A program made the position numbers and the translations under genes. A stretch of DNA of 64,000 nt from Ceratorhiza oryzae-sativae (lineage: Eukaryota > Basidiomycota > Agaricomycetes > Cantharellales > Ceratobasidiaceae): assembly GCA_030998015.1 (NCBI GenBank), contig JARWMV010000016.1, forward strand, positions 204,384 through 268,383, written 5' to 3'. The notes under the pieces are model-generated. The model did no database searches and was not told the DNA's origin. It saw only the letters and a program-made list of their open reading frames with translations. Shown in pieces: positions 10,916 through 25,274 of this stretch. Each line of letters begins with the position of its first letter. Within the stretch, counting starts at the first letter, position 1.

Positions 10916-12663
10916 CTAGATCAAGGCGTTCATAAACACCACGGCACCTGCTATAAACGACAAAGCTCGACTGGTTCGACTCGATACCATCCCCGAGGTA
11001 CCAGAACTTCGCACCGCGTCAGGAGCCCCAGAATTCTCGACGACGAAAATCTATTCGCATATTAGTCTTGTGGTTCGCCTATCAGTGCGGAAGGATGCTC
11101 ACCTCGCCTGTTGTGTCAGAGCTCACAAACAATCTTCCGAGTCTATCAAACGCCAATCCGACCGGACGTATACACCCACTCGGACACTGTCTCACATCCG
11201 GTGGACCAACGACATCTTCGTATCCCCCTCGAGAATCCGACGAGGCGAGTGGGCGTCCATTGTCCCACGGAATGCGCACAACTTTGTATCCTATGGTACT
11301 ACGAGTTGGTCATCCAGCGCGCAAGAAATGAGCGAAGGATTTACCAGTCGGTGGATCCCGATTCCAACTCCCATGGAAGCTGACGAACGCATGCCCATCC
11401 CACTGAGTATTAACTGCATACTGACGCGCGGTGCTGAAGCCCTCGCTCGTATCGCTCGGCGCTTCGTAAAACACGATATCGAGCGGAGCCGAGTGGGCCT
11501 GCATGGATAGGACCGGCTTTCGGTTATTCGCATCGGCAGCGCACCAGGTGTCATCTTGGCTGTTAGGAGGGTTCCGGATGGAGAACTGGCCGCCGGTTTG
11601 AAAGGTGAATGCGGGCGTGGAGGAGGCGGCGAGGGCGGAAGAGTCCCAGGCCGTGTAGCAGGTCGGATAACCGAAATATTTCTCGTTGTCGGACAGGGAG
11701 GATATATTGGACAGCGGAATCAAGTTTAGTTCCTCGGCTACCGGGACAAATGTCATTGCACATTGCGGTCTGGCGGCAAGATATGTACCTGGATTATCCT
11801 GATGCACATCGACGTTTTGCCACATTACGTTGTCTGCGCTGTTCTCGACCTCCCACAAGTCTTTCCCGTCTTTTGAAAGTGCAATTCCAACAGCATTTCT
11901 CAGACCCCAGCCAAGGAGCTCGCCCTGGTTCCAGTCCCAACCTCTGCCGGATGGTATAGTCGTATTCAGCGGGAATCGGCGAATCTGAGAGCGCCCGGAG
12001 CTGATATTAGCTATGGAGCATCCGATGAGCGCACATGGGAGAGGACCAAGCCAAAATGCTCGCACCAGCTTCCTCATCCTGGTTTGACTCTGATCCTCGG
12101 GTGACTATGATGTATTGGGATACGCTGCCGGTTTGAGGCTGCAGCAGCAAGGTACGAGTTGTGTGGTCTATGAACTCGGTTGATATCAATGCCCTGGTTG
12201 GCCAAAATGCTCACTCGCCTGTGTTGGACATGTTGGAAGTAATCGTCGTCGGATTTCCCACAATTGCCACACTCCGAGGATCATACTCCCACCGAAACAC
12301 GTCGGCGCTCGAGCTCGCGTAGAGATACTGGTTGGATCCACCGCTCGGGCCAACTTCGATTCCGTGGTTCAAGTCCGTATTGTTCACGACGATGCGCCTT
12401 TCCCATCCGATACACGTCGAGTCGTTGCGGAATGAGAGAGCAACCACTCCAACGCCCCGGTCGACCACGAGCAAGTTCTGAAGCGCGTCGAATATAATGC
12501 CTCGAGGTTTGGTCAGTCCGTTGTATATGACTCGCGTCGAGAGGCTGCTGGCGACGTTTGGCTGGTGGGCAAACGAGAGCGAGGCGAGTGCCCTGCACTC
12601 GCCGGGCGAGGTCGGGGCGGCGACGGCGACGGCAGCAGCGGCGAGGGCGAACGCGAGGAGCAT
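10916..12663 (-). CDS. Secreted glucose/sorbosone dehydrogenase-like beta-propeller, probable GPI anchor
   Basis: Five exons on the minus strand: 12663-12219, 12167-12066, 12010-11345, 11290-11103 and 11050-10916, totalling 511 residues. It begins with a signal peptide (MLLAFALAAAAVAVAAPTSP). The body matches fungal L-sorbosone dehydrogenase-like proteins: RVIYNGLTKPRGIIFDA, LNHGIEVGPSGG, HTTRTLLL, GRSQIRRF, WGLRNAVGIAL, VENSADNV, and GYKVVRIPWDNGRP with PVGLAFDRLGRLFVSSD. The family is predicted to oxidise sugars with PQQ or a related cofactor in the secretory pathway or cell wall. The C terminus is a Ser/Thr-rich spacer and a hydrophobic tail (RALSFIAGAVVFMNALI) typical of a GPI signal. Intron 1 (12168-12218) needs a GC donor to keep the conserved NTDHTTRTLLL frame; the other introns are GT-AG. 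Exact substrate unknown. Confidence 0.9.
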
Positions 12664-12901
12664 GCTGGCAGGTTGCTGCGGACCGCGAGAGCCAGCGGAG
12701 CAGCTTTATAGCCGGTCCACCCATCGATGACGTCGAGCTAGCCAGTTCCCCTCCTTGGCGGCCGCGCACGTCGACGAGCTTGATCGGCCTGCTCATCCGA
12801 GTTCTTGGCGTGCCCTGATGCTCCACAATTTCCCCATTCGGCTTGTGTCGCTATCTTGGAATCAAACTGGGCATTTAAAGTATAGGTACAATCACCACGA
12901 A

Positions 12902-14347
12902 TCACCACGGCTGTGCAACGAGTGTTCCGTTTACATTTCGAGCATGGGTCTTTAAATCCGCCACCAGCACTGCTGGTGATCGGTTTCCGTATCTATCTAT
13001 TGCAAGCGCGAGGATACCCGCCACCCTGGCCCTGTACGTTGCGTACGTAAGTATAATCGTACTGCTACCAACCACGATCACTCACATAGCCACCCCAGTT
13101 CCAGACAACGTATTCGTGGCCGTGGTGCTTCCGATCCATGCACCCACGGCGCTGACACCATAATAATAAATATCAACCACAGAGCCATAGTTAGAAAAGG
13201 GCGCCCTATTCCCATTAGCATCAACCGCCCCGACGGTTACAGCTGCAGGGACACGGGCTGGACTAGTATTGCTCCCATCGACATTCGAATTTCCAGCTGC
13301 TACGACAAAGTGGATCCCGCTACTGATCGCGCTATTCACAGCCGAATCGAGCGCAGTGTTCGCTGATCCTCCAATACCAGTCATGGCAATCGATGGGCGC
13401 CCGGAAGCCTGGGCTGAAGAAATCACCCAGTTGATGGCTGCAATAATGTTTGAAGTGGAACCAGAACCCGCGTCGGACAAAACTTTGAGCCAGAGTTGTT
13501 AGAATATCAATGGTTCAGAGGAGGGTAGGCTGTATGCACCTTTTACCGCAACGAGGTTCGCCTGGGTGGCAAAACCATACGTGCTCCCAGCAGCAAGCGA
13601 TGCATAGACTGCACGTAGATATGAGCCTGGTAAGTGATTTCCATACCAAAACGGCTTACAGGTGCTAATTCCGTTGCCATCTGCAGACGCATACTGATGT
13701 TCACAAACCAGTCAGCTTGGGTGGGTTCATATAACATCGCAAGATCGCATCTTACACCTCCAAAGGTAGCTCCCCAGGTAGCACGGCCGCCGAATTGTGT
13801 ATGTTGCAAATATATTCCCTATATCCGCAACAGGCTATTTGAGCGGCCACTCCACGGATAACCTGGCAGTGGCATACCGTTCCGATATCGTAAATATCGA
13901 CAGAAGATCCGTTGGTTCGCCTAACGAGCCCTGAACTGATATCCGACGGAGCCAAATAACGTTTGGTCGGCGCGCTTGAAGCAACAATACCGAGCTCCAC
14001 GACTCCGTCCTCAAAGATAGCCTCCACCTCACTCGAACGTCGGAGATACTCCAGACCTTGGGAGTCGAGGCGAGCTGCATAGCCATTGAAAACCTCGTCA
14101 TAGCTGTATTTAATACTCCAGCCGGCAGTTTCTAGATCTAGTCGACCAAAGTGGTCGGATTTTGAAATGCCTTGCTTTAGTTTGCTACGACGTTGATTAG
14201 GTAGTGGCATCTATTCACTCAAAACGGGCGCACTGACACTATGTAAGATCCCTGTAGGACAGTACCTGCATGTTTACTGATTGGTACAAGTTCAAGAGAC
14301 CGGGGGAGTGCTGAGACGAGTCCAAAAAGGGCGATGAGCACATTCAT
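12902..14347 (-). CDS. Secreted subtilisin-like (S8, proteinase K type) protein lacking the catalytic triad
   Basis: Seven exons: 14347-14238, 14184-13878, 13818-13756, 13693-13660, 13608-13540, 13482-13086 and 13031-12902; 369 residues, all introns GT-AG of 51-62 bp. The signal peptide starts MNVLIALFGLVSA (an ATG six bases upstream at 14353 is equally possible). An inhibitor I9 propeptide follows (GSYIVKLKQGISKSDHFGRL). The peptidase domain keeps QFGGRATWGATFGG, AAGSTYGFATQANLVAVKVL, SSGIHFVVAAGNSNVDG with the oxyanion Asn, and WIGSTTATNTLSGT. The triad is gone: the Asp motif (normally xxDTG) reads DIGTG, the His motif GNGHGTH reads GNGISTF, and the Ser motif GTSMATPHVAG reads GTGVAMARVAG. 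It cannot be a normal serine protease. It may be a pseudo-enzyme (inhibitor, binder) or a young pseudogene that still has an open frame. Confidence 0.88.
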
Positions 14348-14353
14348 ATACAT

Positions 14354-15873
14354 GATGCAAGTCGAGCCCAAGGCTGGCGCCAGGGTTGGTATTATCCCGG
14401 ACCCTACAGCCTTTTTATAACGTCTATTCATTCTAATGGATTCGTCATATCAGTGGTCCTTAGCGTCAGTTTCTCGGCACGATCGAGTGCACCACCCGCG
14501 CTGACCAATCTGTCATGTATGCACATGGACCTGCCACTCAAATAAGACAGAAGCGTGCAATCTCCATCTGGTCGAACTACAGGCCAGCATTCATCAGCCG
14601 AAAAACAGCTTGGCATTTCTGTGTAATCTCTCGCGCACATGTCCTAACCGCTCATTACAGTTCGCCTACATGCGAGCCATTTGGTATTTGATAGCTTCCG
14701 ATAATGTATTAAAATGAGGTGCCCTTGCCATCACATGAGTAAGCACCCTGTGTCGATTTTAAATCATTAGCACCATGCAACATTCAGATGACATACGATA
14801 GCCTCACATGATGCAAGAGTCAGGCTTGATTTTTTCACCGTGCTTTTGAACCGGAACAGCAGCTGTTAGATCACTAACCATAAAAATTCTCCAGATAGAA
14901 CAAGCCAAGGTGATAATTGCGTATTTTAAAGGTAGCGGAGGTTGGCATTTGAGTGGCTATCACACCAATATATCTTAGCAGACGGTTTCCTTTCCTGTTA
15001 CGGTTACGGCCGGAAGACAAATAATCGCGGCATGTATGCCGATTCTCAAAGGAAGTCTACTTGGACAGTCAGGCAACCATATGCTTGAAGGTCACAAGCC
15101 AAGGGAAGCACATAAGCCATTTGGTCTTCAGGATCAGCAATCACGCAAGCGATAAGCGTTGATCGTAGGACATCTATTACATGCTCCTTGCCTCCGGGAA
15201 ATACTGATTTCTAGAGCACATGGGAGGGCTCTTTTCTATACGAGCAATGTAATTTTCTCGGATGCTTCTCTATCAAAATCCGGGTGGTAGGTGTGAAGTA
15301 CGCTTCGATACGCTTTTCGTTATGGAGCCCGAGTACCGACAGCGATTTTGCGTAACGCACTTAGGCCGATTTTGGTATGCCTGACTCTGATTTCGCGCCG
15401 GTCTCAAAAAATAGGATTCACCAATTCCACAGAGTATATATATTAAATGGCTAGGAACACAAAAGAAGACCTCCGCAAATCTCCGCTGAACAGCACCCTT
15501 ACAATCTCGGCTTTTGCGCCTGTAAAAGATCCATATATATACTGGAATAATCTAGAGTGTGAACGAGTCAGTGAACGAGTCAGTAATCGAATCAAGTATG
15601 TATATGCGCAGAAGCATCTCATATAACTCACTCGCAACCGTAGGGTATAAATAAAGGCTCCACTAGCCTCGCCGTATCCCTGTCGTTTTACTCTCGTTCA
15701 CGCTCTTTCTTGTAATTAGATTCTACACGATATAATATTTAAATTTGATTTCTATAGCGCCAGCTGACCTCACTCGCATGTGCAAGTATTGTCAAGGCGA
15801 CACATCCTGAGTAATGTTAATTGAAACCCGAGGCTCAGGGGTAGTGAAATGATGTTTTCGTTTCGCAGGTTAG
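14354..15873. other. Intergenic, no gene seen
   Basis: About 1.5 kb between two minus-strand genes. No frame with recognisable content. A small direct repeat, GTGAACGAGTCA twice in tandem, is near 15558-15581. The right end holds the 3' flank of the MFS gene. Confidence 0.4.
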
Positions 15874-17920
15874 CTAGGATGAGCGCTTTTGCAAAGACGG
15901 ACATACGCATTGATCTATGTCAAACTTTACATAGGGATGGTTTTTGCAAACTCTGCAATAGAGCTCACCAAATGGTTGATAGAGCACCATCCTGCTTCCC
16001 AATATCCTTGTTCGGTATCCACGATTCATGGCTTCAGTGCGCCCGCTTTCCTCCTTCAGCCATCGACTAGCAAGTAGCCCTGCTATATTGATGCAGGTTA
16101 ACACCGCGTATACGAGCCATCCGCCCAGGATATTCTTCTCGATGGAAAGTGCAAACAGCGACGTTGCGGCTGCTGGGCCGATAGCACGACATATACTTAT
16201 TGTGGTCTGAGAAACACCGTTCAGAGTACCCAGAGACGATTTCGAAGGCGCAGCGGATGTTACGAAAATCGCCATGCAGCCTATGGCATTGGCGTAAATG
16301 AAAAAAATAATTGGTGATTGCATGAAAGCTTACCAAATGCCATGAACGCTGGGCAGGATAGCCCCAAATGAATTCCCATCACGGTCCACACTGCCCACCA
16401 TATCCCTCTTCTTGCCAATGCATTCATCACGGGCAAACTAAGCGTCAAACACATGTATGCAGAGAGGCCCGCTACGAATGTGCGTTTGCTCCCAAAACGT
16501 CGGTGAATTGGCGCAAAGCAAAAGACCTGGACGATACCAGTGGTGATCCCTTGTAGCCCCAGAATGAGACCAATACGACGAGGGGAAAGACCAAGTCCAC
16601 CATTTTGAACGGGGGCAGCAAACATGATAGGCTGTATGTATGAAAGGTCATGAGATGGTAGCTGGATCGATTAACAGAAAATCCTCACAATGATACCTAG
16701 GTAAGTGATATCACTGAAAGCAAGGAACGCGTAGTTTACAATTGCGATGCAGGCACGCCTGGTGAGTATCGAGCGGAGAGAGGGGACAGTCGAGTGTAAC
16801 GGGCGAGGTGACTGACCAACCGTCCCATACTCAGGAACCGTTGTAGAAATGGAACCCTTAGGCTTAGCATGGGGGTGGTGAGTCTGTACGTGAAGGTTAG
16901 CGCACAAGCTTACGTTAGATCAGAGAACTGACTTCTTCAAGAAAGATTGCAGATATTACAAAGACTATGCTTGTGAACGTCGCGGCGACGAGACAGGGCA
17001 GAAAGTATGGATATTCACCCCAAAATGGGGCACTGAATATGTTCGGAAAATGTTTTGCGGGGTTGCTTAACGTTCCGCCGATGAACGGACCAATGGTGGC
17101 CCCAGTGGACCACATCATCGGCATAAAAGCAAAACCTGGAGCCCAATGAGTCTACGCATGTTTAGAGAGAATATCCAAAGATTTACACTGAGCTTGATTT
17201 GTTTCATCGGTGATTTCTGTCATCATGCTTTTTGTCACCCCGATATTTCCCTGGCCGAAAATGTCTGAATTCCGGTAGATTCATACCGATTATAAGCACC
17301 ACGCACATTCAAAGCGCCTGCTAAGGCTCTCGTGAAAACCAGACCCCAAAAGGTCTTACTGAGCCCGAACGAGAATATAGAGAGACCAAGCCCGAAAAGT
17401 CCAAACAGAAGTACTGGACGTCGTCCAAGACGGTCCGATGCACGCCCGTACTGCAGGACAAATAGACTTTCTGTGAGGAAGAATATCGATTCCTGGTGAA
17501 AGTGAGGTTAGCAGAGCCATTGAAAAATGATAGCAACGAACAATTAGGCCTGCGTAGTACCCGATCCTTTCGCTATCTCCTCCAGTGATACCAGTTTTGT
17601 TCACGAGCTCTGCGATAAACGGGCTTTGGCACATTTAGACCAAACACAAATACCGGTGAAGAAACTTACTATATTACAGTGCATGTTATCGGTTCACAAA
17701 GTCCCATTAGCAGTATGATTGATAGTTGCCTTTTGGGCAGTGGGGTGATAGCTCCTGGGCTAGCCACCACTTGCTCTTCGACTCCTTCCTCGATGATGGT
17801 AGGTATAATCTCAACATCGTTATGGGTCGGGGGGTGTGTTGGCCCTAAGAGCGGGCGTTCCTCCTGCGCTGTTGGAACCATCGATGGGTCGTGGCCGTGG
17901 GTCGGGTAATTACGCATCAA
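15874..17920 (-). CDS. MFS antiporter, ZIF-like family (paralogue 1)
   Basis: Start at 17920 (or ATG at 17917), stop at 15874. Several exons separated by short introns. The N-terminal cytosolic leader has EERPLLGPTHPP and TPLPKRQLSIILLMGLCEPI. It continues with PFIAELVNKTGITGGDSE, GYYAGLIV, the loop signature GRASDRLGRRPVLLFGLFGL, then FIGGTLSNPAKHFPN, LGTLNGVSQTTIS and GGWLVYAVLTCINIAG. These mark the 12-helix drug:proton antiporter branch containing plant ZIFL1 and yeast relatives, which export organic compounds or metals across plasma or vacuolar membranes. The C terminus runs about 35 residues past WLKEE, longer than in the paralogues, through loss of the usual stop. A perfect TCACGTGA lies 60 bases upstream. 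Substrate unknown. Confidence 0.85.
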
Positions 17921-17979
17921 GCTTCTTTATATATCATAAAGCCTGAGTCGGGATGTCAGGGTTTGGTAAGTGCGGCGAT

Positions 17980-17987
17980 TCACGTGA
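17980..17987. promoter_or_regulatory. TCACGTGA palindrome upstream of MFS paralogue 1
   Basis: Perfect E-box palindrome 60 bases before the MFS start, recurring at 27499-27506 in front of paralogue 3. CACGTGAT also occurs at 18163. TCACGTGA is a known target of Cbf1/USF-type bHLH factors. Function here is inference. Confidence 0.45.
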
Positions 17988-18606
17988 TGCCTTTTTTTTT
18001 GCATACATATCTAGAGACCTCCACGAACACAAGGTCGAACCGGTCAAACAGAAAACACACGAAGCAGGGGTGGAACAGGGCAAAAGGGCGGAACGGGACA
18101 GAGGTCAAACGGCCTGAGGGCGTACTAAAGACAGAGTCACGTCATGCCGATTTTTTGGCATACACGTGATGCCAAACGGAATTCAAAGGCCGAAATCAAG
18201 GTTGAGTCAATGCGGCTGTGGTGACGAGTATATGCAAGGGACTTTTCTAAGTTTCAGAGTTCCCTTTGTGCAAGCCACAGTATTAGGTACCTCATCTTCG
18301 CAACCTGTCCGTCAACAAAGCATATTTCGCTTCTAACGCTATTCATCAGGACAGAAAACAAACAAACGCCAACCCCCATGGCATCATATCCAATATCTGT
18401 TGGACCACGAATGTGTGATGGTGAAAATAGCCTGGTTGTGGACGGTGTTGAAAAATTTCTGCAGGTCACACGAAATGGGAGAACACGAGTATGGTTGAGT
18501 ACAAGAAAGGGGGGGTAGGTACACGAACAATTGACCAGGAGAATAGATCCCCGATGGTGCTGTACTGTCAGCCACATATGCGCCGTAAGCGCTGTAAGGC
18601 CGGATT

Positions 18607-18793
18607 CTCAGCCAAACCCTAGAAATCTAGCTAGCATACACTAGCTCCATCTGACTAACGATGCTTCTGAGCACTCGCTAGACCCGAAGCAGCACGGGCT
18701 ACCGGATCTACCGGCATCTAGTTAGCACTCAGAAGCATCGTTAGATAGTGGGGACTTATCACGCGCACGCTAGATATTCCAGGATTGGCTGAG
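18607..18793. mobile_element. Hairpin MITE, copy 1
   Basis: A 187-bp non-autonomous element. Ends are imperfect inverted repeats of about 25 bp (CTCAGCCAAACCCTAGAAAT against the complement of the right end ATATTCCAGGATTGGCTGAG). Inside is a second, perfect 17-bp inverted repeat, CTAACGATGCTTCTGAG (18656-18672) and its complement (18728-18744), so a long cruciform is possible. Flanking TT on both sides may be a 2-bp target duplication. A second copy of the same length is at 62347-62534. Family of the helper transposase not identified. Confidence 0.85.
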
Positions 18794-21052
18794 TTTCTAA
18801 CAAAATTGTGGTAGGCATGTAACTCTGGTCCATCAGGAAAACACCCCGCGGTTAACTGAGGTTGGAAAAACGCACTAATGGTCTCGAAGCAGTCAAAATG
18901 AAAACTCTGATAGAGGTATTTATTGGCGCTCACCACTGTTCAACCCGATCGCACTCTGTGACCAAGCTGCATATCTGAATATTCCAGGTGCGTCGATCCA
19001 TCGTTGCGCCTCACTGTACTCCTGTGCAACCCGCGAATATGACACAAACGTGTGTAGTATTTCGTCTTATATTTTAGATGTGTACCAGCTGCACGGTTGG
19101 GAGGAGAAGCAAAAAGCAGATACCGAGAGATATTAGCTCCGACCTAGAACGTCGCCTCTAGAGTCCGATTAGGTTGAGTGCTAACAAGCATTGAAAAATC
19201 TACTTTACCTAGGTGTTATTTCGATGGTGCGGAAGGGAAGAATGAGAGATCCTGTAGCTGGTGGAGGTCGGGGACAGGAGGAGCAGGTGGAGCCAGGTAT
19301 TCTACCGTCTCCTGATCCAACATCTTCGACAATTTTGGCACGTCGGTTGAGACTAAACAAATCGGCTGCTGTTTTCCTGGTTATCATACCGACAAAATGC
19401 TTGTGGTTCTCCTCGTGGTTTTGTGTTATATTATCATGTCTCTACATGTGAATTATACCCTCCATACCATCATTTTAACAACGATGTATCTCAGTGTACC
19501 TTTTCCAATTTATTCCTCTGTACCGTACACGAACGAATAAAACTTCCCCTCGATCCTTAGTGGCTCTTAGTTTTGCTCAGTCGTGTTCCCCAACAGCGAG
19601 ATCAATCACTCGTAATACACTGCCTTACTTACCCTTAAAGCGCACCTCGTCGACCCCGCCTGAATAGACTTGAGTGAGTCCACTTCAAACTGATCAACAG
19701 CGAAAAGCATCATGTCCTATCAATCTCAGCCAGTTATCAAAGCTTGACCCCTTATTCAGGCTAGTGTCTTCTTATTGGGCTTTAGCAGAATGGCACTAGG
19801 CCACGAAAGAGAGAATATCTTGATGCATGGCATTCTCTTAACCAGCAATTGGCGGCGGCCCTGAGCCATCGACAGGCTTGTTAAAGGTCATTGAAACGAG
19901 GCAAACGAGGAGCGCTTCAATGATAAACGACGCAGTGGATTACAAGCGATTGAGCTCATTGTTGGAGAACACGACTGAGTAATTTAAGATTTTATTGAGG
20001 ATCAAAGCGACGACGTATTCGTTTCTATGCGGTACAGTAGAGTAAATCAGGGCAGAGATAGGTTCTTGTGAAGGCGATGGTACAGAAGGTACAATTCACG
20101 TGTAACAGAAAAGGGAATGTACAATAGAAACGCGAGGAGAACCACACGCATTTTCTCAGTATCATACGGATTTACATGCGATGTATCGCAGTCCTTAATC
20201 CAAGGGTCCCTAGTGATAAACGTTTCATGCAAAAGTGGCTCGAGCTGCTGGCTGGAGGGCCCCCGATCAGCGTGACAAGGTGGTCACCCTCATTTGAGCG
20301 CTTAGTCGACAACAAGCATTGTGGTAACCGAGTGACCGAGTTACAATTCAGAGCATATAGCTAGAGATGACGCTTCTGGACAAGGAATCCCTTTGAATTT
20401 CAAACAAACACTCATGTAAACTTCGGACAGGAACCGATCGCACTTTGCACGAGCGCGCATATACACGCTCAAAGGCATACCTGGTAGTGGCTTCTAAACC
20501 TGGAAATCAGAGTTGGGTGCGAAAGATCAACCATAAGGCTCGGCCTGCTTACCCCCGGTAAACGAGCGCCCAAGGTAAATGTTACCTACTCCGGGATGCG
20601 GCGGAGTAACTATCACCGACCCCTAGCTCACGAACCAGATCACCTCGGAAATGTGTGAAGATTCATAGTATAACATGTAAGCAATTCGTGACGCAGCGCC
20701 TTGAATTTCGATCTGACCGCGGAACCGATGCTCAAGGGATCTTCTAGGACTTCGCCCAAAGCGGCGGAGCTTAGATACAACAACCAAGGAAGTGACCATG
20801 CAATGCGACTTGGGAAGAGCAAAGACTTGAATTTGACTGAATTGATGATAACGTTTCACTACACAGAAGAATACAGCATTCTAACAGTACGTGGAATAAT
20901 ACATATTCGGAACAAGCGACTACAAACTACTATACAGGATGAATGCGCACTTGACACTGGTGCTACAGCCACCACCAGCGTCCTACGGTATCTCAATCTG
21001 TTATTAGGGCCATCATTTATCGATCCCTCCCAGTGGTTTACGGAAGCTCACC

Positions 21053-21736
21053 TTAGTGAAATGCAGCACAACGAGACGGCCAAACATGCGTCATACTCAT
21101 AGGGCCATCCAGAATGTCCACGTCGCCCCCCGGAACCAAGTTAACCTTTGCAACCAAATCTCCAGAAAAAAGATAGGCGTTGGTGAACGTGCACAAAGAC
21201 GTGTATGGGCTTGGTAAAGCGGTGTCAATCGTTTGTAATCCGACTCTGTTCCACCGTTCCTGAACCTCATAGGGGCCCTGTAGCAACTCGCTTGACTGGT
21301 CCGATTCTGAGTGAAAAGACACCCGACAAAATCTACCACCGCTGAAGAAATATGCTTGGTTCACGGTGCCTGGTACCAATATTGCAGCGTCGACATGGTC
21401 GAATCCAGCCGCAGCCAACGATGTCCAGCTTGTAGCGATTGGAGAGGGTAAAGTCAAGAGCTGGTCATCGTTCTGGTCGACAAGGTACCGGATACGACAA
21501 AATTGAGCCCCAGAGAAGATGTATGCTTCGTATACGCGGTCGGGGATGGGAAGGATAGCATCAATATGCGTGAAGTGGGCGTCTGCAATCGATTTCCAGT
21601 CATGGAGGATTTGCGCAGGTCCGTGAACGATGACATCCCGTTCTCCTGGGACCCAGTTTATGCGGAGGTAGTTGAGGCCGTTAAAAAAGAAGTATTGGTC
21701 AGAGCCGTATATCTTCATGGCTGCTCGTCCGACCAT
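21053..21736 (-). CDS. Hemopexin/albumin-2-type four-repeat protein
   Basis: Single exon, 227 residues, ATG at 21736. Four hemopexin-like blades are visible, each starting with a YxFxG-type strand: KIYGSDQYFFFNGLNYLRI, EAYIFSGAQFCRIRY, QAYFFSGGRFCRVSF and NAYLFSGDLVAKVNL. Between them are the spacers GPAQILHDWKSIADAHFTHI and PIATSWTSLAAAGFDHVDAA. The length matches one four-bladed propeller. There is no signal peptide, as in plant PA2 albumins and related fungal cytosolic proteins; binding of haem, polyamines or glycans is known for relatives, but the ligand here is unknown. Upstream sequence to 22008 stays open in another frame but shows no homologous content, so I start at 21736. Confidence 0.85.
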   Translation of the reverse strand: MVGRAAMKIYGSDQYFFFNGLNYLRINWVPGERDVIVHGPAQILHDWKSIADAHFTHIDAILPIPDRVYEAYIFSGAQFCRIRYLVDQNDDQLLTLPSPIATSWTSLAAAGFDHVDAAILVPGTVNQAYFFSGGRFCRVSFHSESDQSSELLQGPYEVQERWNRVGLQTIDTALPSPYTSLCTFTNAYLFSGDLVAKVNLVPGGDVDILDGPMSMTHVWPSRCAAFH

Positions 21737-22537
21737 GCTGCGGAAAGGATGGTGATCAATTGATTTGCTCTGCCATCAAGCGAGGAGAACCTACTTCTCC
21801 AGAAGAATAGAACAGAAGTGCGAGAAGGGTGTCGGGAAGGTGTCGAGACGGACGCAGCTGGGGTGGGTTTGGCACTGTAGCCACGAGATTTTGCTCCAGG
21901 GAAGGAGACTATCTTGACGTTATATAGCTCTGCAGCACCGGTAGCCGGATGCTTGCCATTTATTTCCACGTGGAAAAACTTGGAGAGCGATAGCTGTGTA
22001 AAGCTCAAAAGGACTAGCCGGCCCCCTAGAGCTTAATCGTTAGCCCTCAGGTGGCCTCTGGATCGAGCAGAGGCTACCGAATATGTGTCTTGTTCCGATG
22101 CGCGAGGCGCGCCAGGTTTCCGGAGGGCGCACGGCGCTTTACCGTACCAGACGGCCATTCGCCGTCCGATCAGAAACGAGGCTGGATCAGTGAATAATCG
22201 TGCTTAAACAGGATTATATCATGCCTTACATATACTTCTCAATTTAGTGTATGCTAGATACAGTTCATAGTATATTGGATATGGCCAGCGAAGTTCCATT
22301 TCTCGGAAGATTCCGAAGGCTTCTCATCTGCACACGCTTCTTATGCAAGCATTTGAGAGTATTGAGCGCCTGGCCTGGTGAGCCTTGGCTTGCGATTCCC
22401 ATCACGAATATCGCGATATCTAAATTTACGGCTTAGCTGAGCTCGAGGTCCGAGATTGAGGTGAGGGGGGACGTGGCTGTGTCTGGCGCGTGGTTGGTGG
22501 ATGGTCACGGGGGTGCGGGTTCCTGGAGCGCTCGTCG
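21737..22537. other. Divergent intergenic region
   Basis: Lies between the hemopexin-like gene (minus) and the aminopeptidase (plus), and should hold both promoters. Open frames here overlap GC-rich sequence only and are not supported. Confidence 0.4.
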
Positions 22538-24545
<2,008 letters not shown>

Positions 24546-25274
24546 TTGAACAAAGTTTGAAGACAAAACGAAATGAAACTGTGCGCATGAAGTTCTGACG
24601 TAAAATGAGCCTGGCTGAAGGCGCGTGTTTTTCGATCATGGAATTCAGGTGCGATTAATCAATTATAGAGCGGTCGTTCATACCGGCAACTCGGAGGGCA
24701 TACATGGACACAGCTGTGAGCCATTGTCATCCCCGCATAGACTCTGGTGACACAAGTAGATTCGGGTTCGGATATTCTTAATCGATTGCGTGTAGATCTT
24801 AACGGAGTCGTCACATTTTATGTTGACCATGTTCTATTTACGTTCAGGCAAGAGTCTAGACCGTCTCACGCCTTTATTTTGCAACGTGACAGTATTTCCT
24901 CATCAATTGTTATCCCAAACGCGGTGTATCCCTAGAGTAGTGACACACCACGTGCTTCTGTTATGGTTGTTCCAAAGTTTAAATATATGCACATTGATCG
25001 CGTCAGCCAAACGGTTTTATGGTGCCGACACACATTTGGTATGAATAGGCATCATACTACGCCAAGCAACGGGTACTAGTAACGGCCACGCGCACCGATG
25101 TCAGTGAAGTCAGAATGGGGTACAGAATCTCAGACACGTGCACTGGCTATCAAACTTTCCCCACGCTTCGGTTTTAGCCCGTTGGCAAACCTTTTTCCCC
25201 AAACGACCCCGCAGCGAAATTATAAGACGTAAATTAATGTCCTAGAGTCTCTCACATCTAACCGCCCCCTACCA
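24546..25274. other. Intergenic, promoter side of MFS paralogue 2
   Basis: No supported gene. CACGTG occurs at 24952 and 25135, the latter 135 bases before the MFS start. Confidence 0.4.

Larger units (their letters stand above)
17921..21052. other. Long intergenic region containing a MITE
   Basis: Apart from the MITE at 18607-18793, about 3 kb without a supported gene. Small frames at 18254-18577, 19191-19451 and 20701-21102 show no domain, no splice logic and no start context, and I leave them out. Confidence 0.4.
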
